From Burkholderiales bacterium (GTDB taxonomy: Bacteria > Pseudomonadota > Gammaproteobacteria > Burkholderiales > Burkholderiaceae_C), in the NCBI GenBank assembly GCA_003241965.1, contig QBMB01000021.1, forward strand, positions 1 through 54,116: DNA of 54,116 nucleotides. Direction: 5' to 3'. The position numbers and the translations under genes were made by a program. This document shows, one piece after another, positions 50,702 through 54,116 of this stretch. Within the stretch, counting starts at the first letter, position 1. Every line of letters begins with the position of its first letter. The notes under the pieces were generated by a model. It saw only the letters and a program-made list of their open reading frames with translations. It ran no database searches and was not told where the DNA came from.

Positions 50702-52468
50702 TCAATGCTGCAACACGTATTCGCCCGGTGCGCGGCCCAGCGGCGGGTAGGCCGCACTGCCTGGCGCCAGCGGTGCGCGCCGACGCGGCCCGCTGCGCGG
50801 CGCCAGCCACGCCACCCAGTGTGGCCACCACGAGCCGTCCTGCCGCTGGGCGCTGGCCAGCCACTCGTCCGGATCGCTGGGCAGGCCGCTGCCCACGTAG
50901 TGTTCGGTGCGGCCCAGGCGCGGCGGGCGCAGGATGCTCTGCACGTGGCCGCTGGTGCTGAGCACAAAACTGTGTCGTCCCCGAAACTGCCGCGCTGCGC
51001 GGTACACGCCGCGCCAGGGCATGAGGTAGTCGTCGCGTCCGCCGACGAAATAGCCGTCTACGCGCAGGCGCCGGAAGTCGATCGCCTGGCCGCCCAGGTG
51101 CAGCGCACCAGGCCGTTCGAAGACGCGGCGGTCCACCATGTCGATGAAATCGCGGTGCAGTGCGGCGGGCAGGCGGGTGCTGTCGTTGTCCCAGTACAGC
51201 ACGTCGAGCGCGGGTGGCTGCCGGCCCATCAGGTAGTTGTTGACCCAGTAATTCCAGACCAGATCGTTCGGGCGCAGCCAGGCGAAGACGCGCGCCAGCT
51301 CGGCCCCTTCCATCACGCCGCGCTGGGCCGACCAGGCGGCTGAGGCGAGCAGCGTCTCGCGCTCGGCCAAGGCTTCCAGCACCGAGCCATTGCCGGCCAG
51401 CGGCGCGGTGACCAACAGCGAATGGTGCGCCACGGCGCGGCTGCGTTCCATGGCCAGCCGACCCATCGCGGCCAGGGCGGTGAGCCCGCCGGCGCAGGCG
51501 CTGATGCAACCGATGGACGCACTGCGGGTGATGGAGCGCACCACCTCCACCGCCTGCAGCGTGGCCTGCACGTACTGCTCCAGGCCAGCGTCGCGCAGGG
51601 CCGCGTCGGGGTTGCGCCAGCTCACACAGAACAGTTGAAAGCCCTGCTCCAACAAGTAGCGAAACACACTGTTGCCTGGCTGCAGATCGAAGATGTAGAA
51701 CTTGTTGATCTGCGGCGGCACCATCAGCAGCGGGCGGCTGTGCACGGTGGGCGTGAGGCTGCCGTACTGCAGCAGCTCGAACAGCGGGTGCCGGTAGACC
51801 ACCGCACCCGGCGTGGTGGCCAGGTCTTCACCCACGCGAAAGGCATCGGGCCGGATCTGCGAAGGCATGGCGCCGTGGTGCAGCGCGTCGTCCACCCACT
51901 GCTTGAGACCTTGCACCGCGCTCGCCCCTTCGGTGGTCTCGGCGCGCTTGAGCGCTGCGGGGTTCAGCGGCAGGTTCGACGGCGCGAGCGCCGCCACCCA
52001 TTGGTCGAGCACGAAACGCACGCGTTGCTCGTCCTCGGGCGTGAGGCGCTGTTCGCCCACCCAGGCGCCCAGGCTGTTCTGCCAGGCCAGGTACACCTGC
52101 AGCAGCGTGCGGTGCAGCGGACTGGTGCGCCACAGCGGGTCCTTGAAACGGCGGTCGCCGGGCTCGGGTTCCAGGTCCAGTTCCTGCCGCGCGGCTTCAA
52201 GCACCAGTTTGGCAAATTGGGCGTAGTGCTTGGCCAGCGACGAAGGTTCGTTGAGCACGCGGGCCAGCATGATGCGCAGCGTGTGCACCACGCCCTGGCC
52301 CTGAAGGCCCGACTCGGCGGCGTTCGCATCCCCATCGGCAGCGCCCAGGTGGCGATCGCGCAGCCAGTCGATGAAGCCGGCCAGTTCACCCAGCAGGCCC
52401 TGCAGCCGCTCGACCACCGCCGGATCGGCCAGGCGCGCCTCTTCCACGGGGGGCGGCAACGGCGGCAT
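50702..52468 (-). CDS. Polyhydroxyalkanoate synthase-like (PhaC) protein, divergent
   Basis: This 588-residue alpha/beta-hydrolase-fold protein resembles class I PHA synthases, which polymerise hydroxyacyl-CoA. Family segments are LLMVPPQINKFYIFDLQPGN and FCVSWRNPD. The nucleophile Cys325 lies in ISACAGG, where the usual GxCxGG box has Ser in place of the first Gly. The catalytic Asp and His fit DDYLMPW and SGHVQSILRPP. The usual Trp after PP in PPWINKFY is Gln. It is preceded by three overlapping genes for Ig-like proteins. Confidence 0.85.
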   Translation of the reverse strand: MPPLPPPVEEARLADPAVVERLQGLLGELAGFIDWLRDRHLGAADGDANAAESGLQGQGVVHTLRIMLARVLNEPSSLAKHYAQFAKLVLEAARQELDLEPEPGDRRFKDPLWRTSPLHRTLLQVYLAWQNSLGAWVGEQRLTPEDEQRVRFVLDQWVAALAPSNLPLNPAALKRAETTEGASAVQGLKQWVDDALHHGAMPSQIRPDAFRVGEDLATTPGAVVYRHPLFELLQYGSLTPTVHSRPLLMVPPQINKFYIFDLQPGNSVFRYLLEQGFQLFCVSWRNPDAALRDAGLEQYVQATLQAVEVVRSITRSASIGCISACAGGLTALAAMGRLAMERSRAVAHHSLLVTAPLAGNGSVLEALAERETLLASAAWSAQRGVMEGAELARVFAWLRPNDLVWNYWVNNYLMGRQPPALDVLYWDNDSTRLPAALHRDFIDMVDRRVFERPGALHLGGQAIDFRRLRVDGYFVGGRDDYLMPWRGVYRAARQFRGRHSFVLSTSGHVQSILRPPRLGRTEHYVGSGLPSDPDEWLASAQRQDGSWWPHWVAWLAPRSGPRRRAPLAPGSAAYPPLGRAPGEYVLQH

Positions 52469-52507
52469 GCGCGTGCTGCGGTGGGTGAAGGGCGCAGCGT
52501 GCCGCGG

Positions 52508-53062
52508 TCAGGCTTTGGTAGGCCGCGCGCGCGCTGCCGCAGGCGCCCCGGCCTTGCCCTTGAGGTCGGGTGACGGCGGCGTGGCGGGATCGGTGGGCGC
52601 GTCGGCCAGGCGGCGCACGATGAAGGGCACGCTCTGGTTGGAGAGGCCCGGCGCCACCACCGCGCCCGGCAGGTCCTGCTCGGCTGGCAGCTTCTCGTCG
52701 ATGGTCGCGAGGATGCGCACGATCACGCCTTCGCCCGCCTTGAGGCTGAAGCGGCTCGGCTCCACACGCACGTGGCGCTCGTCCACCTCGCCCTGTACCA
52801 CCAGGTGCACTTGCATCTCGCGCTCGCCCGGATTGTTGATGGCGAAGGCAGCGTTCGCCACCTCGCCGCTGCGCCCCACCACCAGCAACGGCGGGCGTTG
52901 CGCCACCGGAGCATCGGGAGTCGTCGGCCCGGGCGCCGGCGGGTCGCGCGTGAGCACCACGTTGGCGTCCTTCAGGTAGTCCTTGGACAAATGCAGCAGC
53001 GTCGAGGTGTAGCGCAGGTTCAGCTCCACCGCGCCCTTGAGCAGTTCGGTCATGCGGCTCAT
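52508..53062 (-). CDS. Unknown protein: N-terminal amphipathic helix plus Ig-like domain
   Basis: This 184-residue protein has no signal peptide. Residues 1-38 form a helix with phasin-like character (TELLKGAVELNLRYTSTLLH). A Pro-rich linker and an Ig-like beta-sandwich domain follow, showing the pattern of FAINNPGEREMQVHLVVQGE and RFSLKAGEGVIVRILATI. The tail is Ala/Pro/Lys-rich. No named family is recognised. The ATG at 53062 overlaps the upstream gene by 4 bases, and the PHA-synthase-like gene follows after 39 bases, so it may be a granule-associated protein (inference). Confidence 0.75.
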   Translation of the reverse strand: MSRMTELLKGAVELNLRYTSTLLHLSKDYLKDANVVLTRDPPAPGPTTPDAPVAQRPPLLVVGRSGEVANAAFAINNPGEREMQVHLVVQGEVDERHVRVEPSRFSLKAGEGVIVRILATIDEKLPAEQDLPGAVVAPGLSNQSVPFIVRRLADAPTDPATPPSPDLKGKAGAPAAARARPTKA

Positions 53063-53727
53063 CGCACCACCCCCACCACACCGGTGCTGGTGCCGGGCGT
53101 GGCCGCCGCGCCGAAGCAGGGACGTGTCACGTAGAAGTGGTCGTACCAGTGCAGCACGTAGTCCGGGTCGTCGTTGACCACCACCTCGTGGCAGCAGGGT
53201 TTGCTGTTGGCCAGCTCGTCCACCGTCCAGCGCAGGTAGTGGTTGCGGCAGCCGCGCACCCAGATCAGGGCCTCGTGGTCGATGCAGCGGCAGTCTTCGT
53301 CGCCCTTGCCGTCGCGCGGCACGGTGAAGGTGGCTGTGACCGCGATGCGTTCCTTCGGCCCGAGCGTGACCGATGCGGTGGAAAAGCCCACGTTCGCGGC
53401 CGATTTGCCGGTCGCGGCGAACTGGTAGGTGTGCGGGCGGAAGTCGCCGTTGGTGACCACCAGGCACACGGTGCCGCTGTCGCCGGGGCGCAGCACGCAC
53501 TTCACCTCGCCCAGCGACAGCGGCATCCAGCAGGGTTCGGGCACGTCGCAGCACGAACTGCCCTTGGGCAGGCCGATGCCCGAGGCCATGGACCCCGCCG
53601 CGCGGCCCGCGCCGCCCAGCAGCTTGAGCACCTCTTTGCCCAGCAGGAGCTGCGCGTTGATCAGGGACTTCAGGCCCGACTCCAGACCGTCGGTGCCGGT
53701 GTCGTCGCAGGTGTTGCAGTCTTTCAT
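53059..53727 (-). CDS. Unknown Cys-rich protein: helix plus Ig-like domain
   Basis: This 222-residue protein starts with CxxC (DCNTCDD), then a helix (GLESGLKSLINAQLLLGKEV), a Gly-rich linker and an Ig-like region (RPGDSGTVCLVVTNGDFRPH, SVTLGPKERIAVTATFTVP). The C-terminal part contains ALIWVRGCRNHYLRWTVDEL. About a dozen Cys, many in pairs (SSCCDV, DCRCID, KPCCHE), suggest metal binding or redox chemistry. There is no signal peptide. It shares its domain order with the next gene and is coupled to both neighbours by 4-base overlaps. Confidence 0.75.
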   Translation of the reverse strand: MKDCNTCDDTGTDGLESGLKSLINAQLLLGKEVLKLLGGAGRAAGSMASGIGLPKGSSCCDVPEPCWMPLSLGEVKCVLRPGDSGTVCLVVTNGDFRPHTYQFAATGKSAANVGFSTASVTLGPKERIAVTATFTVPRDGKGDEDCRCIDHEALIWVRGCRNHYLRWTVDELANSKPCCHEVVVNDDPDYVLHWYDHFYVTRPCFGAAATPGTSTGVVGVVR

Positions 53728-54116
53728 CGCTTTCCTCCTGGTTTGCCGGTGATCAATGCAGGCGCCACGCTCAGGCGCACGGCAATGGCATGGCCGCCGA
53801 GCTGGAGCACGCCGTGGTAGCCGTGGCCCGTATGCAGCTTGCTGCTGAGCACGGTCTCGATCGTGAGCAAGCGGCGTTCGCCCACCGCCAGCGCCCCCGC
53901 GCCTTCGGTCACGCGCAGCTTGAGCAGGCCCCCGTGGGCGTCGCGCAAGCGGGCGAACACGGTGCCGACGATCTGGGTGATGTCGTCGCTGTCGAGCCGG
54001 TAGGCCGCGGCGAGCGCGGTCTCTATGCCGTCGTTGTCGAACACGCCGGTCACCAGCGTTTCGTCGATCTCGATCGGCACGTTGCCGCGGTTTTCCAGGA
54101 GCAACTGCGCCTGCAC
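53724..54116 (-). CDS. Unknown Ig-like protein (partial, N-terminus at window edge)
   Basis: At least 130 residues run to the window edge; the first codon inside is GTG, so the true start may lie outside. The sequence has beta-strand-rich Ig-like character (AQLLLENRGNVPIEIDETLV, ALAVGERRLLTIETVLSSKL, GYHGVLQLGGHAIAVRLSV) and no recognised family. It overlaps the Cys-rich gene by 4 bases and begins, as far as visible, the gene set leading to the PHA-synthase-like protein. Confidence 0.65.
   Translation of the reverse strand: MQAQLLLENRGNVPIEIDETLVTGVFDNDGIETALAAAYRLDSDDITQIVGTVFARLRDAHGGLLKLRVTEGAGALAVGERRLLTIETVLSSKLHTGHGYHGVLQLGGHAIAVRLSVAPALITGKPGGKR

Overview
The window is a high-GC, gene-dense stretch from a phototrophic betaproteobacterium, most likely Burkholderiales (Comamonadaceae/Rubrivivax-like). 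The evidence is the photosynthesis gene cluster with an oxygen-dependent cyclase gene (acsF) embedded in it, the ppaA-ppsR regulator pair, and protein sequences and accessory genes (PHA synthase, sulfate ABC transporter, GFA and DUF1330 proteins) of that general type. No rRNA, tRNA, CRISPR array, transposase or phage gene was seen. The taxonomic call is inference; the functional calls rest on recognisable motifs.

Positions 1-22150 are one arm of the photosynthesis gene cluster. On the minus strand lie a PucC-type transporter (cut by the window edge), bchG, ppsR and ppaA. On the plus strand one long run follows: bchF-bchN-bchB-bchH-bchL-bchM-lhaA-puhA-puhB-puhC-acsF-puhE-crtI-crtB, mostly with 4-bp overlaps or short gaps. 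It covers late bacteriochlorophyll synthesis, reaction-centre H subunit and assembly factors, and the first carotenoid steps. PpsR-type operators (TGT-N12-ACA or near matches) overlap TTGACA -35 boxes in front of both bchG and bchF, so the repressor encoded between them probably controls both. pufLM, bchCXYZ, bchDI and the later crt genes are not in the window.

Positions 22157-24646 hold a hemerythrin-like protein and two Crp/Fnr-type regulators. Positions 24631-31702 hold a sulfate ABC transporter (sbp-cysT-cysW-cysA, minus strand) and a second sulfate-binding protein, separated by a hydrolase, a small membrane protein, a GFA-family protein and a DUF1330 protein. Positions 31790-35674 carry an L,D-transpeptidase, small secreted proteins and a HupE/UreJ-type membrane protein paired with a TPR protein. 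Positions 35790-42022 are mostly membrane and housekeeping functions (Bax inhibitor-1 family, UppP, CNNM/CorC-type protein, ExoD, Na+/Ca2+ exchanger, UPF0114).

Positions 42040-48140 form a metal-homeostasis region. A CsoR/RcnR-family regulator with a C-tract operator sits between a HupE-type arm and an NreB-like MFS exporter with a His-rich tail. A CadR/PbrR-type MerR regulator then diverges from a short CDF transporter followed by a DsbB-like/DsbA-like pair. Positions 48092-50681 contain an MFS transporter, a LysR regulator and a YnfA protein. The right end (50702-54116, minus) is a divergent PHA-synthase-like gene preceded by three overlapping genes for proteins with Ig-like beta-sandwich character, two of which begin with an amphipathic helix. 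This is the most likely undescribed system in the window.
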